DNA from: Anaeramoeba flamelloides
Lineage: Eukaryota > Metamonada > Anaeramoebidae
Length of the DNA stretch: 64,000 nucleotides
NCBI GenBank assembly: GCA_027625915.1
Contig: JANTQA010000026.1
Span: forward strand, 4,774,001-4,838,000
Direction: 5' to 3'
Shown here: in pieces, positions 24,441 through 35,161 of the stretch
Layout: each line of letters begins with the position of its first letter
Position numbering within the stretch: position 1 is the first letter of the stretch
Translations under genes and position numbers: made by a program
Notes under the pieces: generated by a model
What the model saw: the letters and a program-made list of their open reading frames with translations, nothing else
Databases searched by the model: none
Told to the model about the DNA's origin: nothing

Positions 24441-24686
24441 AGTACTTGGGCAGGGTTTAATAGATTCCTAGTTCGGTATCTTATACTGGGTTTTTGGGAA
24501 AATAGGATTTGGAAACTTTCAAAAAAATAAATAAATAAAAAGAAAAAAAAAGAAGTAAAGCAACTGAAAAGAAAAGCCCAAAAACAAATTCTTTCAATTA
24601 AAATCCCAACACTTTATAGAGGCAACCTTATCGATATAATTCTAATTTAAAATTTAAGAAAGTCATATATTTCATTTGATCTCTAG

Positions 24687-24815
24687 TTGGTCAAATATTT
24701 CGAGCTCTTTATTAAAACAAATTATGGTGGCGATCCAGAACAAATTTTCGGAATAAAAGGAAATGGCCAACAACCCATTCAACACTTGGGGTACAAAAAA
24801 AAACTATTCAATTAA
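24687..24815 (+). other. possible coding fragment
   Basis: After an acceptor-like CTCTAG at 24681-24686, a 42-codon frame reads LVKYFELFIKTNYGG, then DPEQIFGIKGNGQQPIQHLG. The Gly/Pro/Gln content is unlike random AT-rich translation. There is no ATG and no good donor (only GTACAA near 24791). It could be an exon of an unknown gene or debris of a mobile element. Confidence 0.25.
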
Positions 24816-25000
24816 GTTTTTATTTTTTTTCATTATTTTTTTACACTCTTTCATTTCTTTCTCTTTTTCTTTTGTTTGTTTCAAAATAATTTTTTTTCTA
24901 TTTTTTAAAAGAAAAGCTATCTCATCGATTAAATATTTCTTACATTACAGTTATGATAAAAAACTGTCAATAAATTTAGTGTTCCGTAGAGTAACGATCA

Positions 25001-25583
25001 GTTTCTAGCTTTTCCAGTATTTAAAGGAATATAGTAAAATCAAAGGTTTTACTCAATTCTTTTATAGTCTAGAAAAAACTAAAGGTTTTCCTGGGGTTTC
25101 TGTTTATTTGTGAAGTGTTCTAGGTTTTTTTTTAATTTTTGAAATAAAAAGAAAATTTAAGAAATTTTATTTACATTTCAACAAGTAAAAAAACCTAACA
25201 AAAAGTGTCGACCAGGTGCCTAACTTTTTCAGTGTTTGAAAGAATAGAGTAAAATTTTTGATTTTGCTCAATATTTTTAGAGTCTAGAAAAGATAATGGG
25301 TGGTTTTTTTTAATTTGGGAAATAAACCGAAAAATAAATAAATTGAAAATTTATTTCTCATATTAAAAAATAATGAACGTGGAGTGTGGTAGAGTGTCGT
25401 CAAGTCCCTAGGTTTTTTTCACTTTTTATTTTTGTTTCGAAAATCTATTGATTTTCGTTAGGTTTTTTTGAGTTTTCGAAAAAAAACCGAAAATTTATTA
25501 AAATTTTCTGTTTATTTCGAAAAGTAAAAAAAACCTAGAACACTTAACAAATAAACAGAAACTCCAGGGAAACCTAACGACAA
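25001..25583 (+). repeat. foldback element with about 50-bp inverted arms
   Basis: The arm beginning AGGTTTTCCTGGGGTTTC at 25083 is complementary to the arm ending GAAACTCCAGGGAAACCT at about 25574. Both run on through TGTTTATTTGT.AAGTGTTC to TAGGTTTTTTTT. Inside are more palindromes and a GGTAGAGTGTCGTCAAG segment. It abuts LINE sequence at 25584. Confidence 0.8.
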
Positions 25584-25930
25584 AAAATATTTAAAATGGA
25601 AAGGTTCAACATCTATTTTAAAGTTAAGCAATTTTTACAAATGATCTTAAAAAATATTCTTATTTTATGAATAAAAATAAATCATAATTTTGTCAATTAT
25701 GCAAAAAATCAAAAAAATTAGATATCATTGAAATTTTGGATCATTTTCTCTGGAATTGCCCCGCCTATGTAAATAATCGTAAAATCTGGATTTCTAAATT
25801 AAAAAAAAAATAATTTTTTAATTATTTTAAAAAATAATAATATTTTTAATATTATTTCAATAAACAAGATCCAGTATCTTCATTAGCACTGGTAGATAAT
25901 AAAAAAAACTATGTTTGAATCTTTTAAAAA
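25584..25930 (+). mobile_element. decayed LINE (non-LTR) 3' ORF fragment, copy 2
   Basis: Encodes, with stops, KKYLKWKGSTSILKLSNF near 25586-25640 and then a Cys/His cluster FCQLCKK...DHFLWNCPAYVNNRKIWIS near 25687-25800. It matches residue for residue the minus-strand copy at 44160-44519 (YCELCKK...DHFLWNCPAYENNRKIWIS). A CxxC...HxxxxC cluster after the reverse transcriptase is usual at the C-terminus of many LINE proteins. The upstream RT part is absent here; foldback sequence takes its place at exactly the junction seen in copy 1. Confidence 0.8.
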
Positions 25931-26365
25931 TTTTCTAAATACAAGTTTAGGAATTCGGGAAGTACCATCAAGTTCCTAACTTTTCCAGAATTCAAAAGAA
26001 GTGGATAAAAGCTTTGATTTTATTCTATTATTATAAATTCTAGAAAAGCTGGTCGTGTTTTTCTTGAAGTTTTTTGTTTTATTTGGACAATCAATAGATT
26101 TTCGTTAGGTTTTTTTAAGTTTTCAATTTATTTGGAAAATCAATAGATTTTGGTTTGTTTTTTTTTGAGTTTTGTATTTTATTTGTTAAATGTTCTAGGT
26201 TTTTTGAGGTTTTTTAATTTTATTTTTAAAATCTGTTGATTTTCGTTAGGTTTTTTTTACTTTTCGAAAAAAACCGGAAATTTTATAAAATTTTCTGTTT
26301 ATTTCAAAAAGTAAAAAAAGCCTAGAACACTTCACAAATAAACAGAAAGATCAAGAAAACTTAAC
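25931..26365 (+). repeat. foldback module field 3' of LINE copy 2
   Basis: Follows the LINE end with AAGTACCATCAAGTTCC, the palindrome CCAGAATTCAAAAGAAGTGG / CTATTATTATAAATTCTAG, then repeated TTAGGTTTTTTTRAG and AATCAATAGATTTTCG words. It ends with an arm reading CCTAGAACACTTCACAAATA. The order relative to the LINE is the same as at 43762-44150 around copy 1. Confidence 0.75.
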
Positions 26366-26869
26366 TTCAAATAGTCTGATAATTTTCTTGAATCACTCTT
26401 CGTCAATAATAAATTCCAAAAAAAATAAATAAATAGTCTTTTTTTAAAGTATTTTTTAAATTGGAAATTTGCCTAAGGTGTAATTTGTTATATAATTTTG
26501 TAACTTTCCGTTTCAAATTTTAAATACAAATGTAAATTACCGAATTTACCTTTATACAAATTTTGTTGTTTTATTTTCTTGGTTATTTAACAATTGACAA
26601 ATAAATTTTCCATTTACTCGAACAAATTAATTCAAAAAAAGTAATTTTTTTTAATCGTGAATAATTCTTAATTTGTTCCTTAATATCTTTACAGAAAGAG
26701 TACAATTTGGAATGTTATTATTTTAAAAATCAAACAAAATGTATTTTTTTTAAAAGGCTACTTTCTTTTTGGTGTGGAAATTTCAAAGAAAATTTTTAAG
26801 GTGGATCATGATTACTGTCGGGCGAAATAAACTGAAAAAATAATAAAAAATATAAATTAATTCAAAAGC

Positions 26870-28234
26870 TTACATAATACCACAATTTGGTTGATTCAAT
26901 TGGATCACATTATTAATTTGATTTGAATATTTGAATTGCTCCCCAAAAATTTTCTTTTTTTTAATTGTTTTGTTTTGATTGCTTTTATTAAAAATGATAG
27001 GGTTGTGTTTTTTTTGACAATTTCGATCATCTCTCAATTTGTGAAAGTCTAATTCTTTGTCCTGAGTACCAAAGATCTTATAACCGTCCTTTTTTAAGAC
27101 ATTTTTGGAATCAAGTAAACTAGGATTAACATTATCCTTATTATTGTCATCCTCTACATTCAATAAGATCTGTTTCTCGTTGTAAGCAGTTTTGAAATAG
27201 TTGACATTATTGCTGTTAAGAGTTTTTGGATTAACCCTTGACTGTTTTTGTCTGGGTTCAATTTTTAAAGGGTTATTGTCAGTGTCAAAATTTGAATACA
27301 AATTTGTTTTTAAGATTTTTTCTGGATTAATTTGATCGAAAGACTTTCGTTTTCGGTTAACAATCAGTTTGTTTGGAATTAGTTGTAATTCCTTCTTGTT
27401 TCTTTCTTGGGGTTTTTTCTTTTTTCTGGTTTTTACTTTGTTTACGGTTGTACGTTTTTCGTATTTTGTGTGGTTATTCTTACTCTGTCTCATTTTTCTC
27501 TCATTTTTTAGATTGTTTCTCTTCGTCACCACTTCTTTCTTTGTATTTGTATTTGTGCTTATATTTGTATTTGGATTTGTGTTTCTGTTTGTGTTTGGAT
27601 CTGTATTCGTGTATATGTCTATATTCTTGAATTTAAGAGGTATATCTTTTTTTTTTCTCAGAATGTTGACTTTTGAAACGACCGCAATTGGTTGTGAGCC
27701 CTTTGAAGAATACCTTGATCTGATCCCATTTTTTCTTTTCATACTGAAATGGGTAACCTCCTTTTCCACAAACCTAAAAGTCATAACAACGCCAAAGCCA
27801 ATTGTCTTTTTTTGCTCAGATAAGGCTGACCTATTCGAGCTCCGAACAAAACCCTTACGAGGAATATATATCGTGGAGTGGATCAAGACAGCAGCAATGT
27901 CAGACTTGGTTGAGTACTCGTTTTCATCTCCATTCCAGAGCCACCTTTTTTGAATCTTTTCATTTTGATGACTAATCTCAGAAGAGGGAACAAAAAATTG
28001 AAACAAATTGCCAAATAATGTATCTGGTGAGAAACTGTTCACAATGTCATCGAGGGTCACTTTTTGGTAATGGAATATCCCATGTTTTGTTGTTTTTTGT
28101 CTTGCAAATTGCTGTTTAAGATCTTTGCCAATGGCCTTAGCCTTGCTTGTGCCCTGTTCATTTTGTGTTGGTGTTTTTGTCTTTCCTTTGTCTTCCTCTT
28201 GTTGTGACTTCTTTTCGATATTAGTTTGATCCAT
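26870..28234 (-). CDS. Rxt3-domain protein (histone deacetylase complex subunit-like)
   Basis: 454 codons with a plausible ATG start. Residues about 50-200 form a folded domain: KVTLDDIVNSFSPDTLF, then WLWNGDENEYSTKSDIAAVLIH and later GVVMTFRFVEKE and RKNGIRSRYSSKGSQP. The YSTKSDIAAVLIHS and NGIRSR segments resemble the (V/I)YTDDSD..A..IHSG and RNGIRSR parts of Rxt3, a subunit of the fungal Rpd3L histone deacetylase complex. Residues about 205-454 are basic low-complexity sequence, with TNTNPNTN-type repeats near 208-235 and Lys/Arg-rich stretches. The 3' end is ambiguous. Unspliced, it ends NCGIM-stop, but GTAAGC at 26873 and TTTTTTCAG at 26832 could define a 42-nt intron, replacing the end with about 16 other residues and a stop near 26783. 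Confidence 0.68.
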   Translation of the reverse strand: MDQTNIEKKSQQEEDKGKTKTPTQNEQGTSKAKAIGKDLKQQFARQKTTKHGIFHYQKVTLDDIVNSFSPDTLFGNLFQFFVPSSEISHQNEKIQKRWLWNGDENEYSTKSDIAAVLIHSTIYIPRKGFVRSSNRSALSEQKKTIGFGVVMTFRFVEKEVTHFSMKRKNGIRSRYSSKGSQPIAVVSKVNILRKKKDIPLKFKNIDIYTNTDPNTNRNTNPNTNISTNTNTKKEVVTKRNNLKNERKMRQSKNNHTKYEKRTTVNKVKTRKKKKPQERNKKELQLIPNKLIVNRKRKSFDQINPEKILKTNLYSNFDTDNNPLKIEPRQKQSRVNPKTLNSNNVNYFKTAYNEKQILLNVEDDNNKDNVNPSLLDSKNVLKKDGYKIFGTQDKELDFHKLRDDRNCQKKHNPIIFNKSNQNKTIKKKKIFGEQFKYSNQINNVIQLNQPNCGIM

Positions 28235-31147
28235 TCCAATTTGTTATTTTTTGCTGACAAAAGATGGAAAACCAGATGATAAAAAAAAAAAAATTGTTTT
28301 AATTATTTTTCGAATATTTTTATTTTTATTTCAGAAAGCACAGAAGATTGGAGATTGAGAAACTGTTGTTGTATTCCAATTACATAATTTCCGTATGACA
28401 AATATTTATTCCCAAAATTATTTTCTTTACTTTTCAAAAACATAAAAAAATGTATGTCAAAGTTTTTCCTTCATAAAATTTTCAATTCGAGTTTTGTTTT
28501 CGTTTACCTAGAATTTTGATTTTTTTTTTCCAAAAAATAAGAAACTTTTGAAACAATTACTAATAAATTTAATTTTCACAACTAACAAAGCGAAAGCAAA
28601 ATTCCCTTTAGGAATTATTTTCGAGTTTTATTTTGTAATCTCTGAGAGAACAGTCTTGAATTTTGATTCTTTCAAGTAATAATAAATAGTTCTTTATTTG
28701 ACCAAATTTGTTCTTGAAAAGTAAGTTGATTTTCTATTTTTCATTAAATTTAACCTGTTCTTGTTAAATTTTCACCTTGGAAAATCCTAAACATTTATTA
28801 ATTGGTACTCACTTTACAGTTTCAGGTTTTAATTCCAGTTCAACGATTTTTCAAAACTTTACAAAATCTTAAAAAAAATCTCTGGTAATTAGGACTGATA
28901 AACACTTCAAAAATCAAAAAAAAATAAAAGTACCTTTCACGACATTAAATATTTTTCCACAGCATTGAAAAATGAATTTTGTCACTGTAAATGGAGTGTA
29001 GTGTTGTTATTAATAAGTATATTTTCGAAAATATACTGTGTCTTGAAAAGTTTCTAAAGTAGAGCTCACAAATTAAGAAAAATAGAAATAGATTGTATCA
29101 ATTTTCTTTTTGCATTTTTTGTCTTTAAAACAATTGCAAACTGAATAAACCTCTGAGAGAGTACTCATACTTGAAACAGCTTTTCGAAAACAAGTAATCA
29201 ATTCTCAAATCTTTTCTCTAAAAAAAATCAACAAACCTCATTCATAAAAATCAACCAAAATGGAAGAGAATTGTTTATAAATTTTCTATTTTCTCATTCC
29301 CTTTTTTAAATTTTGTAAAAAAGACCTTTTTCAATAAAAAGAAATTTTTCTTTGAATTTTCAATCAAAGTCAACAGAAGCAAAAACAAATTCAAAATTTG
29401 AAGAATATAAGATTTAAATAGAAAATAATAATCGTTTAAAACTTTTTCTTGAATTCTTACAATAACTCTCAAACAACTTGTATACACTTTTTGGGATGGA
29501 TCTAACGGGGAAATTCTTTTTTTGTAGTACAAAAATTAAAAAACAATTAAAGGGAACAATTTTACTGGAAAAGAAATTATTTCCACGTTTTTTTTTTAGT
29601 TCAATAAGGGAAACCAAGTATATTATTTTCTCCAAGTTAATTTCTCTTGTAAAAGAGCTTAGGTAACAAACCGAACCCTAAAAAAGAGCTTTACTGCGAC
29701 CGTTTTTTGATAAGGTTACGATGCTATTCAATTAAGGAAACAAAAAAAGCATTGTGAATGAAAAGTTACAAATTTTGAAAGTGACATTTGTTGTGTATTA
29801 ACAAAGAACACTGAATACACACTACAGATCCTTTCCCTTTATTTTGGTAAGGGTAAATAGATCCTATATTTAAGTTCAAAAGGAATAGTTTTTTTACCGA
29901 AAAATATTGTTTTTTCATTTATTGTTTGTACTATTGTAAATACCCCATTTATACAAAATCATAATAAATTGTGGTGTTGGTTTAGGTAAAAAACTATTGA
30001 ATTTCACTTTGATAGTTGCAGTTTTTCTCTAATACTAATAAATTCTAAATATTTCAAGAAAATTTTGAAAACCATTTTCCAATTTTATTTTTGTAAAAAT
30101 TTTAACTCTTCTTTGGCACATGTTCTTGAAAAAGAATATTTTGAAGTTCAACAAATTATACAGAGTTACTTAACATCTAAAGCAATAAAAAGTCGTACTC
30201 AAAGCTTTTGATAAAATGATTTCTAAAATGAAAAAAGAGGAAAATTTTACGAATATTTATTTTCATATCTCAGTATTGGTTTTAAACGAAAAAAAAATAT
30301 AATAAAGATTTTCTACAGTTTATTTTGATGAGTCGGAACAAGTACATTTAAAACACAGAAATCAAAAATATCCCTATTCCTGACATAGCCTCTGTGTTTC
30401 AAATTAATTTTTTTTTTTAGTATTGTTTTTCAAAGATAAGTTTCCCAAATCTTGTTTTTGTAAATCGCAGACCATAACACCAACTCAACAGCAAAAATTC
30501 AGACAAGTATATATTCGGCAGACTTTACCGAAAAACTCATTCAATTCACTTCAAATCACTTCAGTTTGGTCTGTTTTACTCCATTTCGATTACTCAAGTT
30601 AAGTTCATTTGTTCAACCTCTGATCAGGTTAGTTTGTTTAATATCTACTCGTGAACAAGTCGATCCATTCTGATAATGATTTTTTATTTATTTTATTCCC
30701 CCCCAAATACCTAAAAAAACAAAAATAGGATGAACCGAATAGACTCAAACAACATTTAAAAATGGACATTTGAAAAAAGTAAAAAGTTTAAAAAATAAAA
30801 TCTCCGAATATTAAAAGATAAAATGTTTAATTCAAAATATTTACTATTTGACTAATGCTTTATTTATTTATATTTGAGCAAATAGAGACTATAATCAAAA
30901 ATAAATATAAATAAATATAAATAAAAATAAAAAATAACAATTTTAAAATATAAAATTACAAGAAAAAAAAAAATGTAAATTTATAAATATAATTGAAAGA
31001 TTTAAATTAAAAGTTTCCGAATATTTTTTTCTTTTGGATTTTTTAATTCTTAGTGTTATATTTGAATGAAAAAAAAAAAAAAGAAAAGAAAAACAATTAA
31101 AATGAATCGAAAATTAATTGAACAATTCCAATTTTGAGAAATCCTAT

Positions 31148-31150
<3 letters not shown>
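28235..31150. other. intergenic, no gene seen
   Basis: Open frames here (for example 29275-29635 on both strands) are short, overlap in several frames and have AT-driven composition. A family D repeat lies at 30530-30735. The region is upstream of the Rxt3-like gene and downstream of the 800-residue gene. Confidence 0.55.
30530..30735 (-). repeat. dispersed repeat family D, copy 2 (inverted)
   Basis: Its reverse complement follows 24249-24440: GTTTTTTTAGGTATTTGGGGGGG, AATCATTATCAGAAT, then GAAGTGATTTGAAGTGAATTG-type words. Moderate similarity judged by eye. Confidence 0.5.

Positions 31151-31208
<58 letters not shown>
31151..31208. repeat. (CA)29 microsatellite
   Basis: Perfect CA dinucleotide run of 58 bp. 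It starts 46 bp past the stop of the 800-residue gene, so it probably lies in that gene's 3' untranslated region as (TG)29. Confidence 0.97.
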
Positions 31209-31209
<1 letters not shown>

Positions 31210-31253
31210 TATACGTATCCATGTATATACGAATTAGACACTTTCTAAAATTT

Positions 31254-33656
31254 TTAAATGAGAAAATGCAAAAGGTCCAATTTAGGAACTTGTCTTGAAT
31301 TTTTACAAGCAAAAGTTCTCTTTTTTTGCAATACTGGCAATGAAGAAGTTTTTAAACTTTGTTGTATTATAGGCATCTGTACAATTTCTGTAAAAGGCGA
31401 ATGGTTGAAAATATTTAATAAATTAAAAGGGACACTTTTTATAAATTGGGGGCTAATTTCATCCCAATAATCTGATTTATTAACAGAGAATTTAACAATT
31501 AGGTGGGTAATTAATTTCATTTTCCCTGTTCGGTTATTATAATAGCAATTTAGAGGGTCATTTTGAAAAAGCAAATTAACAAATTTGGAATATTGAACCG
31601 TAATCGAAGTCTTATTCATTTTGATCAATTCCATTGTTAAAATGTTACAGCACCTTTTAAAGCAGGTGTGTGCAAGCTTGGAAAGATAATTTTTAAAAAA
31701 AAACGATCTTTTTTCTGATTTTAAATTGAGTTCCTTTCTTGGAATAAATCTTTTTTCAAACCAAAACATCAAGACGTTTTCAGTATAAATTTTTTCAAAT
31801 ATTAATTTTAACTTGTCTTCAATTTCCTTTTTTTCTTGTGGATCCTCAATAGGGTTATATAACCCATTTTCGCTATTGATCGAGAGATTTACAAGTTGTA
31901 TCAAGCCCGATTTCAATTCAATGGAAATTGCGGGAGTGTTTGGCAAATGGTTAAGCGACAGAATGCCTACAATGATTTCTAAAATGTATTCCGTAAAGGT
32001 TCTTCTCGAATTGGATAATATATTTTTCAATCCAAATTGTGTCGGCAAAATGTCGCCTTTAGATACCTCTAAGAGCTGTTCAATTTTCTTGCCAAACTGC
32101 TCAGAGTATTCTTTAATATTTGTCTGAGTTGGGCCACCGAGAATTACCCATGATGCACCGATTAACTCCTTATATAATTCTTTTCCTAATTCTATTAATA
32201 TTGATGTGTGTTGTAAATTATTTTTATTCATTATAATATCATTTTCTTTTTTTTTTACATTTTCATTTTCCTTTTCTTTTTCTTTTTCTTTTTCCTTTTC
32301 TTTTTTGTTTTCATTTTTGCAGTTGCTAATATTATATATATCATTAATAACGATTGTATTCTTAAAAAAATTTGAATTATTAATAATATTTGAATTACTA
32401 ACCTTATTTGAATTATTAATAATATTTGAATTATTAATAATAATAAAATTATTAACATTATTTGAATTACTAACCTTATTAGAATTATTAGCATTATTTG
32501 AATTATTAAGAATATTAAAATTGTTTGGGTTAATTCTTTTATTTTCATTTAAAATTCTATTTTTAACCATTGGTAAAGGATTGATCTTTAACTGATTGAC
32601 ACTTTTTGATTTCTCTTTGTTTATTGAGAGTTCAAAAGATCTCTTTCTTGTTCTGTCCATTGGAATGAAATTTGAATAATTGCGATTAAAATCTTTTTCG
32701 TTTGTTAAAATACTTTTTTTATTTTTGCTTATGTTGTTATATGCGAAATTTGTGATATTTGTGATATTAGATATCGGGGCAAATTTTGCAGCAGATAGTA
32801 AAGAGAAGAGTTTTTCGGTTTCTTTTTCTTTATCTTTTTTATTGTCATGACTCTGGATTGATTTTTTTAAAAGTGTTTTTTTTGCTGTATTTGTTTCTTT
32901 TTGTGATTCTTTCTCTTGAGAGATTTTTTTGATTTGATTCGAGACAAAACTGTTTTTAATAGCTGTTTGCGGCGTGACGTGTGTTGGGTATTTTCTTGGA
33001 GGTAAAATCCTAATAACAGAAGATTTTTTTTTTTTAAGGAAATTATAATTTTTTTGAACAAGATCCTTTCGGTTGTTTGATTCCTCAGAAGAGCAATTTT
33101 TGGAATTCAGTTGGAGAGATTTTGTTTCTTTTTGCTTAGAGAAGATTGATTTATTAGAGACAATAGGGAGAAAGCCGTTTTTTATTTTCTTTTGCTGAGT
33201 AATAGGTACAAATGGTGCAAGCTTTTCGTTGGCTTTGAATTCTTTGTGATCTTTTTCTTTTTCTGTTTCTGTTTCTTTTTCTTTTTCAATTAATTTTTCT
33301 TTTTTGAGTGTCTGTTCTTGTTTCTGCTTTTGGATTTGTTTTTGGATTTGTTCTAACCCATCTGAAAAATTGGACTCATTTGAAGGGAAAGTAAAGGGTA
33401 CCTCGATCATATTAGATAACCGAGAACCATTGTCACTTTCGTTTTCAGACCAAAGGTGAGCAGATAAAAAAGGAGAAGAGGGTGGAGAAGATATTTCAAA
33501 GTCAGATCTGTAACCGGAAATTAAAGGCGAAAGCCTCCGAAGTGGCGAACTGCCAACATCAGAATCGCTTGAATAACCCGACGGAGGGTAATTAGAATCA
33601 GAGGGTAAACCTTGAAATGAAAATTCTTCTGAAGATGGTTCACTTTCTAAGTTCAT
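31254..33656 (-). CDS. unrecognised 800-residue protein, disordered N-half and helical C-domain
   Basis: Single long frame starting MNLESEPSSEEFSFQG. Residues about 1-90 are Ser/Pro/acidic (SPPSSPF, SSDSDVGSSPLRR), like a phosphorylated disordered tail. About 105-480 is low complexity: QIQKQKQEQ, EKEKETETEKEKD, Asn-rich NNSNNANNSN and a KEKEKEKEK run. About 480-800 looks folded and mostly alpha-helical (ELGKELYKELIGASWVILGG, RRTFTEYILEIIVGILSLNH, FWFEKRFIPRKEL, LAHTCFKRCCNILTMELIK, KLITHLIVKFS, DYWDEISPQFI). I do not recognise this domain. It is not a kinase, GTPase, RasGAP or RasGEF by visible motifs. The gene is complete as one exon with a good ATG. Its neighbours do not indicate a role. 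Confidence 0.75.
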   Translation of the reverse strand: MNLESEPSSEEFSFQGLPSDSNYPPSGYSSDSDVGSSPLRRLSPLISGYRSDFEISSPPSSPFLSAHLWSENESDNGSRLSNMIEVPFTFPSNESNFSDGLEQIQKQIQKQKQEQTLKKEKLIEKEKETETEKEKDHKEFKANEKLAPFVPITQQKKIKNGFLPIVSNKSIFSKQKETKSLQLNSKNCSSEESNNRKDLVQKNYNFLKKKKSSVIRILPPRKYPTHVTPQTAIKNSFVSNQIKKISQEKESQKETNTAKKTLLKKSIQSHDNKKDKEKETEKLFSLLSAAKFAPISNITNITNFAYNNISKNKKSILTNEKDFNRNYSNFIPMDRTRKRSFELSINKEKSKSVNQLKINPLPMVKNRILNENKRINPNNFNILNNSNNANNSNKVSNSNNVNNFIIINNSNIINNSNKVSNSNIINNSNFFKNTIVINDIYNISNCKNENKKEKEKEKEKEKENENVKKKENDIIMNKNNLQHTSILIELGKELYKELIGASWVILGGPTQTNIKEYSEQFGKKIEQLLEVSKGDILPTQFGLKNILSNSRRTFTEYILEIIVGILSLNHLPNTPAISIELKSGLIQLVNLSINSENGLYNPIEDPQEKKEIEDKLKLIFEKIYTENVLMFWFEKRFIPRKELNLKSEKRSFFFKNYLSKLAHTCFKRCCNILTMELIKMNKTSITVQYSKFVNLLFQNDPLNCYYNNRTGKMKLITHLIVKFSVNKSDYWDEISPQFIKSVPFNLLNIFNHSPFTEIVQMPIIQQSLKTSSLPVLQKKRTFACKNSRQVPKLDLLHFLI

Positions 33657-34015
33657 TTGTTTTTTTTTTTTTTGTGTTTTGTTTGGGTTACTGTTTTTCT
33701 TTTGATTGATTGTTTTGGTGACGGTGATTCGTAAAAGTTACAAATTTTGTTTTTTATTAATTTTTGGAAAAAAAAGGATCGCAAACAAATTCTTTTACAA
33801 AAAATAAATTGAATGATTTTTAAGTAAAAATTGTTTTGAAATGGACTGAACAAATTTGGTTTTAATAGATTTGGGAGAAAGGGAATCTTTAAATGGAATA
33901 TTGAGAATTCACTAAGAGACTATTTACCATAAAAATGATCTTCTACGAAATTTAATAGTAAAAGTCAAAAGAATTTTCCACATCTTTAAATTAAAAAATC
34001 AAAGTAAAAATCTGA

Positions 34016-34479
34016 TTGCAAAAAGGACAGATTTCTCTTTTAAAAGCTATTTTCCCAAATGAGTTATCATTTATTAATTTAGATCCATTTTTCTCCTTTT
34101 TTGAAAAATTCAAAATCCCACCTGTTTCTGAATTATTTAAAAAAAAATGTTTTCTTTGGAAGAAAGAAATCTTATTGTGTGCAAAGGAAGTCTACAATAA
34201 TACACTTGAAAAATTACAACCACAAAGTTTTGGAAGAACTCAATAAATAATCGACTTAATTTCAAAAAAAAATACAATAATTATTCTAAACTGGAAAAAA
34301 TTCTAATTAATTTAATCAAAGAACAGTTCAAATCAATTTTTTCATTGTATTTAACAAAATATACTATGAAAAAACAACAAATTTATTTAAATAAAAATAT
34401 TCAGAGAACAATTTTTGATAAAACTATCAAAAATTCAACTTATGATATTAAAAAAACTACTAATTATTTTGATTATTAA
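34016..34479 (+). pseudogene. coding-like fragment in two frames, unknown origin
   Basis: 34016-34243 reads LLKAIFPNELSFINLD...FKIPPVSELFKKKCFLWKKE, and an overlapping +1 frame continues to 34479 (KFWKNSINNRLNF, then KILINLIKEQFKSIFSLY). Residue use resembles real protein, but the frame changes near 34215. It may be the remains of a mobile element or gene, or two exons with a missed junction. No family is recognised. Confidence 0.35.
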
Positions 34480-34737
34480 AAGCCAATAATTAATAACCCA
34501 AACTTAGATATTCCAGTGAATTATTAATAACACAAGGGTTAAAAGTATCATTAGACCATACCTTTATATTTCAATTTTTTTCATTATTTATAAACAAATA
34601 AAACAAATTCCATTTCTAATAAAAATAAAATTAATCGATAGATATTATCAAAACACTTATTTTATTAAAAATAGTTAATTGTTTGTCTATACTCTGAATC
34701 TAGGAAAAAAAAAAAACTATTATAAATAGTATTATTA

Positions 34738-34880
34738 TTATTGAACAAGTGTAAATTACATCCTAGTTACCCAATTACTGAAATCCCCACTCAGAAATTT
34801 AAGTACAAAATCATTGATTTCACAATAAATAATCAATGAAAATAATTCCAAACTGAAATTGTTTTAAAATTCATTGATTA
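34738..34880 (+). repeat. dispersed repeat family H, copy 2
   Basis: AAGTGTAAATTACATCCTAG, then ACAAAATCATTGATTTCAC and AATAATTCCAAACTG, matching 6290-6430 and loosely 40025-40150. A family G repeat follows about 0.6 kb downstream, as it does after the 40025 copy. Confidence 0.5.
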
Positions 34881-35161
34881 AAATTTAATTTCTCTTATTT
34901 TATTTTGTAAAGTAAAATAGATCTTTTTGATACCAAGAACACTTACTTGAAATGAACCACAATATTTTCTATTTTTTCTTTATGTTTATATTTTAAACAT
35001 AAAATACAAATTTATTTAATTTTTTTTTTAATATATTATTATTTATATTTACACAAATAGTAAATATACTGAATTTTTTTGATTTATTGAACTTTTGGGA
35101 TAAGTTAAATAAATTAAGTTATAAATAAAGAATTTTAATTATATATAATTGTAAAATAATA

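Noticed and set aside
27369-27953. Plus-strand frame opposite the Rxt3-like gene
   Set aside because: Antisense shadow of a Lys/Asn-rich coding region.
29275-29666. Overlapping open frames on both strands
   Set aside because: Three mutually exclusive short frames in AT-rich sequence; none has coding character.
32206-32595. Phe/Ser/Leu-rich frame on the plus strand
   Set aside because: Antisense shadow of Lys/Glu and Asn repeats in the 800-residue gene.
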